Positions 32,661 through 42,979 of a DNA stretch of 64,000 bases are shown in pieces; the stretch's first letter is position 1; each line of letters begins with the position of its first letter. Where the stretch lies: NCBI GenBank assembly GCA_007922195.1, contig ML681997.1, positions 10,648,717 through 10,712,716 of the forward strand. Direction: 5' to 3'. The notes under the pieces were generated by a model. That model had not been told where the DNA came from. It saw only the letters and a list, made by a program, of their open reading frames with translations, and did not search any database. The stretch comes from Podocnemis expansa (taxonomy: Eukaryota; Chordata; Testudines; Podocnemididae). The position numbers and the translations under genes are program-made.

Positions 32661-32745
32661 AGGTCCTGGGTTCAAGCCCCAGGGGGTTGCACTCGATGAT
32701 CTCATTAGGTCCCTTCCAACCCTATGACTCCTATTCTATTCTATA
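32661..32745 (+). repeat. Cry-type SINE remnant: tRNA B-box plus CR1-like tail
   Basis: GGGTTCAAGCCCCAGGGGGT contains the tRNA B-box. It is followed by CACTCGATGATCTCATTAGG, TCCCTTCCAACCCTATGA and CTATTCTATTCTATAA, the CR1-type end with its short terminal repeats. A tRNA head with a CR1-like tail is the build of turtle SINEs. The 5' part is truncated. Confidence 0.75.
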
Positions 32746-33084
32746 AATTCATGCTGGGGTATCACTCACACGGAGTGGAAACTAGTGAGATATAAAGATA
32801 AATTCTAGTTAGGTGGGAGAAAAGATAATTTATTAAAGACCCAATTGTACAAACAGTTATTATTTAGCACAGTGTTTTCTATTGTGAGTAGCCCCACTGT
32901 GGAAGAGTTATGGTAATAAATACTTTGCTAAGTAAGAGCCCAGGCCTGCAGGATGCTGAGTGCCTCTTGCTGGGTGCTGAGTGACCCCAGTTTCCCCCGA
33001 AATCAACAGGAGTTGAGGTGCAGTAACATATTGGAAGAGATGCTAATTTCCCCGAGGGACTGGGCTGTAAGATCTGCAGTATTC

Positions 33085-33235
33085 TCCCCAGGACTTGAAA
33101 TTGGGGGGGAGGGTGTAGGGGGAGGTTTGGGGGGTGTAGGGGTGCTCACTACTTTGGTATAACACCGTTACTAGCAGACAACTGGGGGGGTGTTGGGAAA
33201 TTGGAGGTGGTTGGGGGCGGTGTTAGGAAAATCCC
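33085..33235. repeat. Single copy related to the 26-kb G-rich minisatellite
   Basis: CCCAGGACTTGAAATTGGGG, GGTATAACACCGTTACTAGC, AGACAACTGGGGGGGTGTTG and GGAAATTGG match the units at 26154-26760. The leading CCCAGGACNTGAAATT word also occurs at 26157. Confidence 0.75.
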
Positions 33236-34736
33236 TGAAGATTGGCAAGGGAGCTCTGCAGTCTGTTGCCTATGTGGAACAATTGCAGCATCAGATCCTG
33301 CATTAGGAGAGTAGAGGATGATCCTCTTACTCTAATTATTTAGGTCACTCAGAGCATCTTATTTAAATTTATGGATTAAACCCCCCTCATATTAACAAGT
33401 CACCTTTATGAATAAGTTGTTAAGAAGTGCTATGACCTTCACGCCTTGTTAAGGACTGAACATGCACTATAAGAACAAATAAACAAAAGGAGTCTCTCCC
33501 CAAAAAAACAAACAAGGTCCCCAAACAGTGTGTGATACAAAGTCCAATGAAATTAGTGGGAATCTTTCGATTGGCTTCAGTGGGGACTAGATCAGGTCCA
33601 TAGGGAGCTATATATATATTTTTTTCTAATTTGTGAAGCATGGTTTTTAAGTGTAAATACAATGAACCAATTCAAGAAACAGCAAGCATTACTGGATAAT
33701 GATCTAATGGGATTAAAATGCTCTCCCTCTCTGGCAGTTGGTTTCGATTTTATGTTTTAAGTGACAGCAGCAAAAGAAAAAAATACTAATGTCACATGCC
33801 ACAGTTTTTAACCACAGACTCTGTACTCCTTTGGATCTTAGACTATATGAATTCTTTTTAGTAGTATTATGTCAAGTTCTCTCTGAAGTTGCGAAGCCCT
33901 TGTTTCAAATAAAGATGGGCCCTTGTTTAGTCTTGCTTTGAATTTGTTCTGAGAATGATAAAAAACCCTTTACCAATAATGAATTTCATAAACAGAGCTT
34001 AGCTTAGCAGTTAGCTCACTTTCAAAGTATGTTAAGCTAAACAGGAACAAGGGACCTTTATTCTGGAATAAGGGTGTCTATACATGGAATTATTCAGGAA
34101 TTGCTATACATGTGTGGACAAGTTCTAAGTCCTGTTTCCACCCTAGTCCCCGGTCTAAATAAAGAAACAGTCAGGAAGCAGGGTTTGAAAGATCAGGTAT
34201 GAAGAACAATAGTCATTTTCTCTGGATTTATTCCTGAAGTGGGGAGATATGGCCTTATTCCATGGGTTGTCCTATTGTGTCTGTTTGGATGGTGTTTTCT
34301 TAGCCCTCAGTTTTAGATTTGGATTCTTAATGATCAGCTTTTGTTTAGAAAGATTGATAGTGGCAGCCGCCTGTGAGTAAGTTAAATCAATTTCTTTTTC
34401 TCTCTGAAGTACAGTGGATACTGTTTAAAAAAATCACATAGCCACAGAAATGCCTGCTTGTATGTTTGGAGTGCCTGTCTGAGTATTAATTTCAATAACT
34501 GAACACGTTCATAATAATTCTGGATAACAACTGTCAGATTGTAACTGGGTATAATTTTTTGTTGAAAAAATGACTGAAAGCTATTAGTGTTCTCAACATA
34601 CTTTACTCCTTTTCAGGCATTCATGGGCAGGGATGTCATTTCAGGGGGGGAAAAATTGAAATTGTGTAAGCATAAGAACATTATATGCAATTATATTATA
34701 TGCTGCAAATGAGGGGGGCAGGGGACTAAATGACAT
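33236..34736. other. AT-rich, unrecognised; ancient repeat words
   Basis: 33525-33605 (AGTCCAATGAAATTAGTGGG..GACTAGATCAGGTCC) belongs to the old amniote repeat. 34068-34130 (AAGGGTGTCTATACATGG..ATACATGTGTGGACAAG) looks like a 60-bp Harbinger-like hairpin MITE. Nothing else. Confidence 0.4.
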
Positions 34737-34937
34737 AACTGAGAATACAGAAAAAAAAAAAACAACCAAGGAGTCGTGTGACACTTCAAGACTAAGAGAT
34801 TTCTTTTTCTCATGAGCTTTCGTGGGAGAAAATCCCACTTTGTCAGATGCTTCGAAGACAGTTGAACTTACACGACTCCTTGGTTTTTTTGCTGGACTAG
34901 ACTAACACGGCTATCCCTTTGGAAACTGAGAATACAG
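34737..34937. mobile_element. Composite PLE-tail insertion, 14-bp TSD
   Basis: Insert 34751-34923 between perfect AACTGAGAATACAG copies. It starts with an A12 run, then a minus tail with hammerhead stem II and CGAAA (first box CTGACAA, one base off). A spacer CTTCGAAGACAGTTGAACTT and a plus tail (ACGACTCCTTGG.. to GGCTATCCCTTTGG) follow. The same-strand tail and its inverse in one insertion event is clear here. Confidence 0.9.
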
Positions 34938-35572
34938 ACGTCTGAAAAATCTTGCTGAAGGGGGCAAATCAAGGTCTGGGGTGGGAGGTGACTCCCCAAC
35001 TTGCATCATAGTAGCAAATGATGCTCCTGCTTAAGGGGCTTTTTGATGCGTTATCTTTAATTATGACACTTTTACAAACATCAGAAGTTTGAGTGATAAT
35101 TATAGGGCCCAGTCCTGCAAACTTGCTTTCTCAGGTACTCAGTCCCATTAGTCAGTGGGATTATTTGTGTGTGTAGCGACTACAGCAGGGCCAGTAACTG
35201 CCTGAGTTATTGGAATGCAAAACTGTGAAGCTGAAGTTTCATTCATCTCTCATTTAATGTTCGCTTGGCTATGTTGTAGTCTTGATGTATGTGCCTTGGA
35301 TAAAGGAACTGAAGTCTTGTATCTGTTAAGGACCGGACTGTGGCAGTTAAATTCCATCCAGCACCGGAGCTGCTATGGAGCGACACTGTTTGGGCCAGAG
35401 CACCAGAGGGCTGAATGTTAGGAAAGCACAATAGCTGGTGAGCAGGGGAAACACGACTGCTGGGTTATCAGTTGCCAAGGGATGTCATGTGGTTCCTTCA
35501 TGCACCTTAAGAGCTTTGCTGAGATCCATCAGTAAGCTTGGAAAGCATCACATTCCAGGCTGTCACGTAGCT
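34938..35572. other. No recognisable gene; one ancient repeat word
   Basis: 35105-35180 (GGGCCCAGTCCTGCAAACTT..CCATTAGTCAGTGGGA) is an old amniote repeat fragment. Rest unrecognised. Confidence 0.4.
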
Positions 35573-36072
35573 CACTGTATATACCCACAGATAAGCTGAT
35601 CCATGCATAACCCGACACCCCCCCCCATTCTGAGCCCCAAAACAGGAAAAAATGGGTGACCTGCCGATAAGCAGGGGTCCCTTTGTGGGTCCCCTCCACT
35701 TTGTGCCACCACTTTCCCCCAATTCCTGCCCCCCGGCCATGCTGCTGCTCTCCCTCGATTGCCACCACCCCAGCCATGCTGCCTCTTTCCCCTGACTGCC
35801 CTGTGCTGACCCTCCACCCAGGGCCCCCTTACTGGCTGCTCCAGAGGCTGACACGCATGCTGGGGCTCTGGGCTGATTCCCCAACATGGCCACTCCGGCC
35901 ACACACTGGGGCTTCTGTCCTGAGCGTGCTCTGAGCAGGCTCAGGGCGGGAGATTTAAAAACTCCTGGTCTGTGACTGCTTTGCTGGCCTGACCTGCGTA
36001 TAAGCTGAATGCTTGTTTTAAAGGGGATTTTCAGTCTCAATAAACTTGGCTTATACACGGGTATATACGGTA
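35573..36072. mobile_element. MITE with CTGTATATACCC / GGGTATATACGG ends
   Basis: The left GTATATACCCACAGATAAGC is the imperfect reverse complement of the right GCTTATACACGGGTATATAC. The interior is C-rich and non-coding, and produces ORFs up to 226 codons on the minus strand by composition. Superfamily not assigned. Confidence 0.7.
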
Positions 36073-38300
36073 CTGATCTTGACAGCAGATTAGATGATGA
36101 AGTCATAAGGGTCATAAAGTAGATGAATAAATTAAGAAAACCATCATCACATAGGAGCATCTTTATCATTGAATCTAGAAGCATCATTGAATCTGTCTTG
36201 TGGACGGAAATGAAAGTGTATGATTCTGTTGTCCATATGTTGCTGTACAGATCTCAAACATGGACCTGCAATCAGTGACAATAAAAAGCCTATCAATTTC
36301 AATTTGTAAGCACTGCTTAGAATGACTGTTGGTCATAAAGTGACAAGATTGGGTATCCAACGTGGAAGCTTCAGTGAAGTCTGGTTCGTTTGGAATCAAG
36401 GATGGTTTGTTTTGAACCCAACTGACATGGGCTTGTCAAGTAATTTGTATAGCAGAGACCTGTCTATCAAAACAAATTCTGTATATTGAATTGAGCTCTG
36501 GTAACCATAAGAAGGGAGGGCATATGAAAAGCTTCAGACATGCTCTGAAATAGTGTTTGCAAAACACAAATATCTTTGACTCAGTCTTTGACAGTTGACT
36601 ATGTCACATAGCACCATGCTGTAAGTGTGGATGTCCATGATTCTGAGAAGAATTGTGGTGTGCTGCTGAAAGTACAGGGCCGGGTATGGAAACAAGCAAC
36701 AGAATCAGGCTCTGCGGTCTACATGATAAATGTTGTTCTTCCTGAATTGGTCTGTGGAGCTGTCTGAAGGTCCATTAGTGCAAACTGTGATTGTTGATGT
36801 TGTCTTGGAAATTTGGGTGGCTTTTATTAAATGAGGGCTAAATTGTGACTCAGAATATGCAACCGTGTTGGTGTGTAAGGAGGACAACTTTTGAATCTCC
36901 TGTGTGTTTTGTCTGTGTTGTGCATCATACAGCATGATACAAGAGCAGCACCTGTGGGGCTACCACAGGGCTGGGGTCAGGAGTGGGTGGAGCTCCGTCT
37001 TCTCTCCCCTTTTCTTCTCCTCTGGGTGATGGGAAGCTCTTTCATATGGCCTCAGAAGAGCAAGTAAGCTGAAGTGGAGAAAAGGCACCTACAGATCACA
37101 GCTTACCTCGACAGCAAAAGAGAACCAAGAGCTGCATATTACGTTGCTCCATACTTGAGGCTTGCAGTAACTCCATAGTCTATACTACCTTGGGGTAATT
37201 TCAAGTGGTTTGTGGAGTGGGGATGGGTAAGAGCAAAATGAGTTCTCAAAAGCTCTTCAACCATGTTGCAAAGTCTATTTAAGGAAATGCTGTTTAAAGG
37301 GTTGGGAGGAAGAACCCTTGCAATTATTGTTATGGAGATGTGTTGGGGGGCAGATAAAAGAAGTTTTATGTGAGGGAAAGATCTTGCTCCTAAAGTGCAC
37401 TGGCTGTCAGGATAGGGACAGGATGATGACCAATAGCCAAACAGAAGGGCAAAAAAAGAGGAATGTATTTTCAGATGTGTCTAGTCTTGTTGGTCTGGGC
37501 GTAACGTTACGGCAGACGGCCCAGAACAGAATTGACTATGAAGTATGCTTTGTGTGAAGAGACACAGTGTACCTCCCAGTTTTGTGGCTCACAATAACAT
37601 GATGTAGGTGTGAGAAGAAATTACTTCTGCCTGCTGGGTGCACAGAGCAGCAAGTATGTATAGTATGCCTTCAGTGATGAGACTTGGTTTTTGAAAGAGA
37701 AAGTTATTTGTTTTTTAGATTCTAATCTTGCTCCAGAGCTTCCCTGGAGGCTGAGCTCAGAAAAATGCTAGGTCATAGGTAGGAATTAATGTCATCATAA
37801 GTAGCCATGAGAGCAACACATACCGTTTACAGCCCCTTCAAGGGCCCACTGATAGTGTTTCCATCTTATTTCTAGAGGGGCAGCTCCTCCATCTCTCATT
37901 ACATAGTTTGCGTGTGGTGGCGGCGGCGGACTATTAACAAAACTAACAAACACAAACCATTCAATTACAACAATAAAGTAGCCAAACAGAACTGTTACTG
38001 TGTATAAAACCATCCAAACCCATTTCTAAAATGATCTGTTCTGTGATCCTCACATACACAACATGGTTTCTGCTGTTGGTCAGCTATCCGGCCTGTAGAA
38101 CACAATCTAGCTAAGACTATCTCAGGAATCACATATCATTTATTAAATGGCAGTGCCTCAAAGACTGAAATTGAGAACAGGATCTTATTGTACAAGGCAC
38201 TGTGCTAGTGTATTATAGGCCATTCATTTCAGTGTCTTTCCACTGACTTTAACAGGCTTTGGATTGGACTCGTAGTAAGGGACAATCCCTGTGATGAAGT
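36073..38300. other. No recognisable gene or repeat
   Basis: Unique-looking sequence with short ORFs only. 38165-38265 has weak similarity to the ancient LINE/SINE words (AGGCACTGTGCTAG; TTTCCACTGACTTTAACAGG). Confidence 0.4.
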
Positions 38301-38309
38301 TCATATGTT

Positions 38310-38460
38310 ATAAATGTCAGAGCCAAAGGGTGGGGAAGATAAACAAAGGCAAAGTGACTTTTCTAAGGTCACATACTAGATTAGTAATAGAGCCAGAAAT
38401 AGCACTTGCATCTCTGGACACCCAGGCCAGCACCCCCATCACTAGGCCATGCTGCTATTT
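38310..38460 (-). repeat. MIR/CORE-SINE relic
   Basis: AAAGTGACTTTTCTAAGGTC, ACATACTAGATTAGTAATAG, AGCCAGAAATAGCAC and CATGCTGCT follow the order of a reverse-oriented MIR. Old and diverged. Confidence 0.65.
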
Positions 38461-39438
38461 ATTTTTACCCTCATAAGTGAGACATTGTCTACCAAAGGAA
38501 CACTTGTTGGAGGACAACATAATGTCAGGGGTTGTTTCCACCTCAGAAAAACCTCTATTTTAAATGATCTACACTAGTGGTTCATTGCCATTTCCCACGC
38601 CACTCTCCTCTACCACTAAAATCTTTGCCAGTACTTCAGGATTTTTTATTGAGATAAGGCTGCATATTAAATAGACCCTGTTAAATTCTAGTTCCAGACA
38701 AATACCTTCCCATCTCATCAGGAGAAAGAGAGAGAATTTGTCAGAAATAAATAGAAAATAAAAAGTTAAAGGAAGACACCATCTGAGCCAAGATTTGATT
38801 CTTAAGTTTCTTTGTGCCCCAGGGTCAGTGATTATACACCAAGAGACAAAATGAATGATGAGTTGAAGTCTTGTCTTTAAATGAATGGATTAAATAAAAA
38901 CAAATGAACTATTAAATAAAGAACCAGAAGAAAGCCACTCTACAAAGCTAAGAACAAAACCTTGAAGAGATTGATCCTAGTTATTTCCAGACATTGTTTT
39001 TCTCTTTAATCAATCCCTTCAGACACAGCTAACAGTGCTGAAGAAGTCAGCAGGCTGGTAGGTTTTGGGCTGTCTGTTTGGATATCTTAGAAAGGAATGT
39101 ATGCCAGGCCACTTGTACCATTTGCTGCACAAATATGAGTGGAGTGTTAGTGGTGAGATAAACCAGTTACAGGAGAAATTGTTTCCTGTGGGAAAAGACA
39201 ATGGGGACAAATAGCCTTTGTGGTCAATATCTGTGGCTAACAGTAGGAAGAAGCAGCACAGCTGGCTCTGTTTTAGAGTTGTAGAAAGTCGGAATTTTCT
39301 TTCCAGTGCGCACACTGAATAACGCTTCTGAGTTCGAGAAACCAGATGTTTCTGCAGCGCATATGTTTGCAGTGAATGCTGGTCCACAGAGAGTGCTGTT
39401 TCTTGAGCAATTACATCTTCTGTCAGTCATCTGTGTTG
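38461..39438. other. No recognisable gene or repeat
   Basis: AT-rich; the 122-codon minus ORF at 39019-39387 has no domain or splice support. Confidence 0.4.
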
Positions 39439-39642
39439 ATTTAGAACAGGGATCTCAAACTCAGATCACCATGAGGGCTGCATGAGGACTAGTAAGTTAG
39501 CTTGAGGGCCGCACCACTGAAACCTTTTCATACAGTGATGTTGCAAATATTGATAATGATAGTGTCATTGCAATCTGCAGGGAATAGCTTCAGGGGCTGC
39601 ATGTGGCCCATGGGCCACAAGTTTGAGACCCCTCATTTAGAA
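39439..39642 (+). mobile_element. hAT-type MITE, family D, copy 3
   Basis: Element 39447-39634 with CAGGGATCTCAAACTCAG and AGTTTGAGACCCCTC ends. Perfect 8-bp duplication ATTTAGAA (39439-39446, 39635-39642). Confidence 0.94.
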
Positions 39643-39829
39643 TGTCTTCACAGGACCTGTCTGGAGTCTGATGCTACCATTTCATATACTTGTCAAAATT
39701 CATATTTCAAATGTGTGGGCATTGGTTGATTGCTGACTTCTACACTCTCATGAGTATTTTCCTCTGCAAATAGGTCTCAATAAAGCTAGTCCACAGGTCT
39801 ATTCAGTGGGATAGCAATGGATGATTTCT

Positions 39830-39865
39830 AAGAAGGTCCCTTCCAACCCTATGATTTGATTTGAA
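39830..39865 (+). repeat. CR1 LINE 3' tail fragment
   Basis: AAGGTCCCTTCCAACCCTAT followed by GATTTGATTTG is the CR1 terminus with its imperfect short repeats. Only the last 35 bp or so are recognisable. Confidence 0.65.
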
Positions 39866-40369
39866 GTCTGGAGGCATATCCTGTCTGTTACTAAGGATTT
39901 GTGAGACAGTGGTTGTTTGACAATCACTGTTAGGATAGATTGCTACCAGAGCTTTGTTCTGCCCAGCTCCCCCGAAACTATGGGATTTTCAAATGTATAA
40001 CATACACTAGTCAGCCTACAGTACTGATATCAGTCATGGTGCACCAGCCTGCTGAATCTTGGAAGCCCTTGTTCAAGTGTCACTAAAGGTTGGAATTTTA
40101 GCTTTGTTTCTACAACAGACTTTTTGCACTGCTAGACTCAGCTTGTTGATGAATAAATTTATGCTTTATAATTGCCCCACTTTTAAAGTCTTGTTTGGTG
40201 ATGGAGATACACAAGTTCTATAGGTATTTGTCCTGATTTGGCAATATTAGAAGAAGTTTTGATCTGGCATGAGTAATAAATCAACTTGCAAAGAGCAAGG
40301 ATGGTCTTGCAGTTAAGACACTGGTGTGAAATTGAGGCCTGCTCTCCTTTTACAATGGATTTTGGCAGC
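39866..40369. other. No recognisable gene or repeat
   Basis: AT-rich; nothing supportable. Confidence 0.35.
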
Positions 40370-40630
40370 ACGCAGTGGCAGATATGCAAGCTGTGTACAG
40401 TAGCTTTTGTATCTCCCGTTGACTTCCTACCATCTGCTGACTGGGTTGTCCCCACTGTGCTACGCTGACGAGAAGTGCCCTTCCGTCAACTCAGAGCTAC
40501 TTTTCTTGCCAGGTGGATTACGTGTCGACTTACAGGTTCGATTGAGTGAGTCTTTGCTGCTGTTCAGTCGAATCTGCAAAATCGATTCTGCACTGCCGGT
40601 GGCGCCACTGGCCAAATAGACATACCCTTA
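40370..40630. mobile_element. Harbinger-like MITE, right part
   Basis: Ends AATAGACATACCC followed by TTA (40628-40630). The interior AGATATGCAAGC..TTTGTATCTCCCGTTGAC corresponds to AGATATGCAAGG..TGTGTATCTCCCATCGAC at 63840-63885, so both are one family. The left end is not located. Confidence 0.65.
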
Positions 40631-40631
40631 G

Positions 40632-40760
40632 AAGATGTGGGTTCAGTTTCAGGCTCAGCCACAGACTTGCTGCATCATCTTGAATGAGTCACTTAATCAC
40701 TCCAGGCTTCAGTGTTTTATGTGCAAAATAGAAACAATAATTGTCATGTTTATATAGATT
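40632..40760 (+). repeat. MIR/CORE-SINE relic
   Basis: GATGTGGGTTCAGTTTCAGG, CTCAGCCACAGACTTGCTG, GAGTCACTTAATCACTCCAG and GCTTCAGTGTTTTATGTGCA follow the order of the MIR consensus, with the diagnostic SINE core between them. Confidence 0.75.
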
Positions 40761-40779
40761 TTACTTCCTTAGTCTTGGC

Positions 40780-40930
40780 CTGCATGACAGAGTTAGGTCA
40801 ACATAAGCTGCCGCATTGACAGTGCCCTGCTACACCAACATAACTCCAGCTCCACAAGAAGGATAGGGCTTACGTTGGTGTAGTTAGGGGGATGCAGTGC
40901 CCACGTAGACGCTGGGGGTTACTTACGTTG
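40780..40930. mobile_element. Decayed MITE with GTCAACATAAG arms
   Basis: AGAGTTAGGTCAACATAAGC and GGGTTACTTACGTTGACC-like words face each other around a GC-richer centre. This resembles interiors of the GTCTACAC MITEs, but clear ends are missing. Confidence 0.45.
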
Positions 40931-40974
40931 ACCGATGGTTGTCATGAAATTGACAAGAAACCTGGGCTGTCTGT

Positions 40975-41225
40975 CATGGGTTGCACATCTGTGCACCCTG
41001 GGTTATGATGTGTATCATTTTCCTGTTTACTTATATACTGGAAGTGTATTATTTGTTGCCAGTTATACCATGCAATGTTGCTTTACGGATGCTCATAACC
41101 TGTTTAACACGATTACTATGATTATATGTTTCCTACAGCATCATGCATATGCACAGATGTGTAGCATGTTTAGCATGGCTCAGGGAAGGGAGACAGAGAG
41201 CTCTCTCCCCACAGCAAGCAAGCAG
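40975..41225 (+). repeat. Dispersed 250-bp repeat, plus copy with open frame
   Basis: Homologous to 30275-30528 in inverse orientation. A frame from 40935 to 41309 stays open over the whole repeat and encodes THLC-like VAHLCTLGYDVYHFPVYLYT and TMQCCFTDAHNLFNTITMII. The other copy encodes similar words but with a frameshift. No known domain; class unknown. Confidence 0.75.
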
Positions 41226-42480
41226 CTACCTGAAAGAGACAAAGATGTGCTAATTGAGGTAGCTGGGAGGAGTCAAAGGGATCACGTCTGCCCAGAAGGG
41301 AGAGGTTGAGGGGTTGGGAAACAAAGACAGAGACTTGGAAAATTTTAGGGGCTTTTGGCCTGGGACTCTCCACCTGGGAACAACTCTGAGCAAGATTTGG
41401 ACCCTGCCTGGCCTCAGGCAGAGACTGGCTATGCAAACATCTAACAGCCAAACACTTTGAGCATAAATATGTTTGTACTATGAGATTAGTTTAAGTATAA
41501 ATATTAGGTTAGCTTGCATGTTTTATCTTTTATTTCCCTCTGGTCTCTTCTGACTCATTTGTATTGTGATTCTGCAGTGATTGGTTGAGTCTTCTTGCAG
41601 AATGAGATTAGGGGAGGTCTGGTCCCCGGCATGGGACGGCTGGCCCGGGGTGAAGTGGCCTGCGGGGCCAGCCTCTCATTGTCGGGGGGTGCTAAGTGGG
41701 AACCCCACACCCCCCTAGGGATGGCTCTGCCCCCAGCAGCGGCAGGTGGCCTCTGGGGGTTAGGGCCGACACCTGCCCCCGTCAGTGGTGGCTCTGGGCT
41801 GGCCAACCCGCCCCACTCCCTTCTAGCCCCCTTGAGCAGGGGGCAGGGCCAGCGGGGACCAGGAGCTGGGCACTGCAGCTTCCTTCTGGTAACTGTTTCT
41901 TTAGGATGCTCTTGCCCCTTTGTTCTTCGGAGAAGAAACTTGAAATTTAACAGACATTGGGCATGTGCCTTTTGCTGCCCCCCTGAAAAATGTCAAAATT
42001 TGGCCAAGTTATAAATCTGAGAGGTCTTCATTTGTGCTTGCTTCGTAGAGCATTCTTAGAGCTTGTCACTAGATTTTCCAAAAGGTGTGTATGCAATGGG
42101 CATGCTCGAGCCCAGGGGTGCAGCTGGTTGAGGAGAATATTTTGTCCACTCTTGTTGCTCCTAGCTGCCGCAGGCAGGCACAGGAAACAAGAGGAGGGAG
42201 CAAGTCACCTGTACTCTCATTGCTTCCCCTGCTGTTGAACTGGTAGTGCAGAGAAGGAGGAAGCAGCCTGACTGAAATGCATTGTGGACAACTGGTCAGG
42301 AGTAGAGGGGGTAGATGAACATAAGGAGCAGGGAGGGAAGACAGAGCTGGGAAAGGGAGAGACTAAGACTGGCTGAGCAAGGACCCTGGAAAGAGACTGG
42401 GGTAGGAGCACAGGGGTGGGAGACTGGCACTTGGATGAGTAGCCTGGTGTTGGCAGGGCAGAGAGCCTGGAAATGGAATA
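41226..42480. other. Unclassified; GC-rich block 41590-41880
   Basis: The GC-rich block resembles the hAT interiors elsewhere, but paired ends were not found. Remaining sequence is unrecognised. Confidence 0.35.
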
Positions 42481-42525
42481 AACAAGCAGTTCTGTGGCAC
42501 TTAGAGACTAAGAAATTTATTTATT

Positions 42526-42568
42526 GCATGAGGTTTCGTGGGAGAAACTCCCACTTCATCAGACGCTT
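42526..42568 (-). ncRNA. Hammerhead ribozyme-like motif, core intact
   Basis: Minus strand: CTGATGA (complement of 42556-42562), stem II GTGGGAG-TTT-CTCCCAC (7 bp, perfect), CGAAA (complement of 42534-42538), then CC-TCAT-GC followed by A. The U before the usual cleavage nucleotide is replaced. Confidence 0.65.
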
Positions 42569-42572
42569 CGAA

Positions 42573-42613
42573 GCGTCTGATGAAGTGGGATCTTCTCCCA
42601 TGAAAGCTCATGC
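42573..42613 (+). ncRNA. Hammerhead ribozyme-like motif, core intact
   Basis: CTGATGA at 42577-42583, stem II GTGGGA-TCTTC-TCCCAT, GAAA at 42602-42605, then GC-TCAT-GC followed by A. The core is preserved, but the cleavage-site U is A, as in the other members of this tail subfamily. Confidence 0.65.
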
Positions 42614-42695
42614 AAAAAATAAATTTGTTAGTCTTTAAATCCAATACTGCTATCAGTTATTGCATTAACTCTAGTGGGAGAGATCTGTGTTGCGA

Positions 42696-42979
42696 ATCTA
42701 AAGCAGAGGTTGGCAGCCCCTGGCATGCATGCCAAGTCACAGCAGCATTCAGGGCTCCTGGTCCCATGGCGCTGCGGCTGGTGAGTCCAGCAGGAAAAAG
42801 GAGCTGGTGTGTTCTGTGGCTCCTGGTCCCATGCCTTAGCTGTGGGTTGGGGCCAGCAGGGAAGAGGAGTTGTTGTGCACTGTGGCTCCTGGTCAAGCCC
42901 CTGGCACCTGCTGAGGGTTGCGGGGGGTGGGGGCGGCTGACATGGGGGCTGGCAAAAGTTGTAGACCCTTGATCTAAAG
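42696..42979. mobile_element. hAT-type MITE, family H
   Basis: Element 42704-42971 with ends CAGAGGTTGGCAGCCCCTGG and GGCAAAAGTTGTAGACCCTTG. Perfect 8-bp duplication ATCTAAAG on both sides. The interior has two CTGTGGCTCCTGGTC units. Confidence 0.93.

Larger units (their letters stand above)
42481..42640. mobile_element. Fold-back PLE tails with two intact hammerhead cores
   Basis: A minus tail (42481-42525) and a plus tail (42614-42640) enclose two hammerhead motifs head to head, with the symmetry axis in ACGCTTC|GAAGCGT at 42570/42571. The arms are nearly perfect inverted repeats over about 75 bp. Both motifs keep CTGATGA and GAAA. Confidence 0.9.

Noticed and set aside
35507..36187. 226-codon minus frame
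   Set aside because: It spans a MITE interior (35573-36072) and its flanks; composition explains it.
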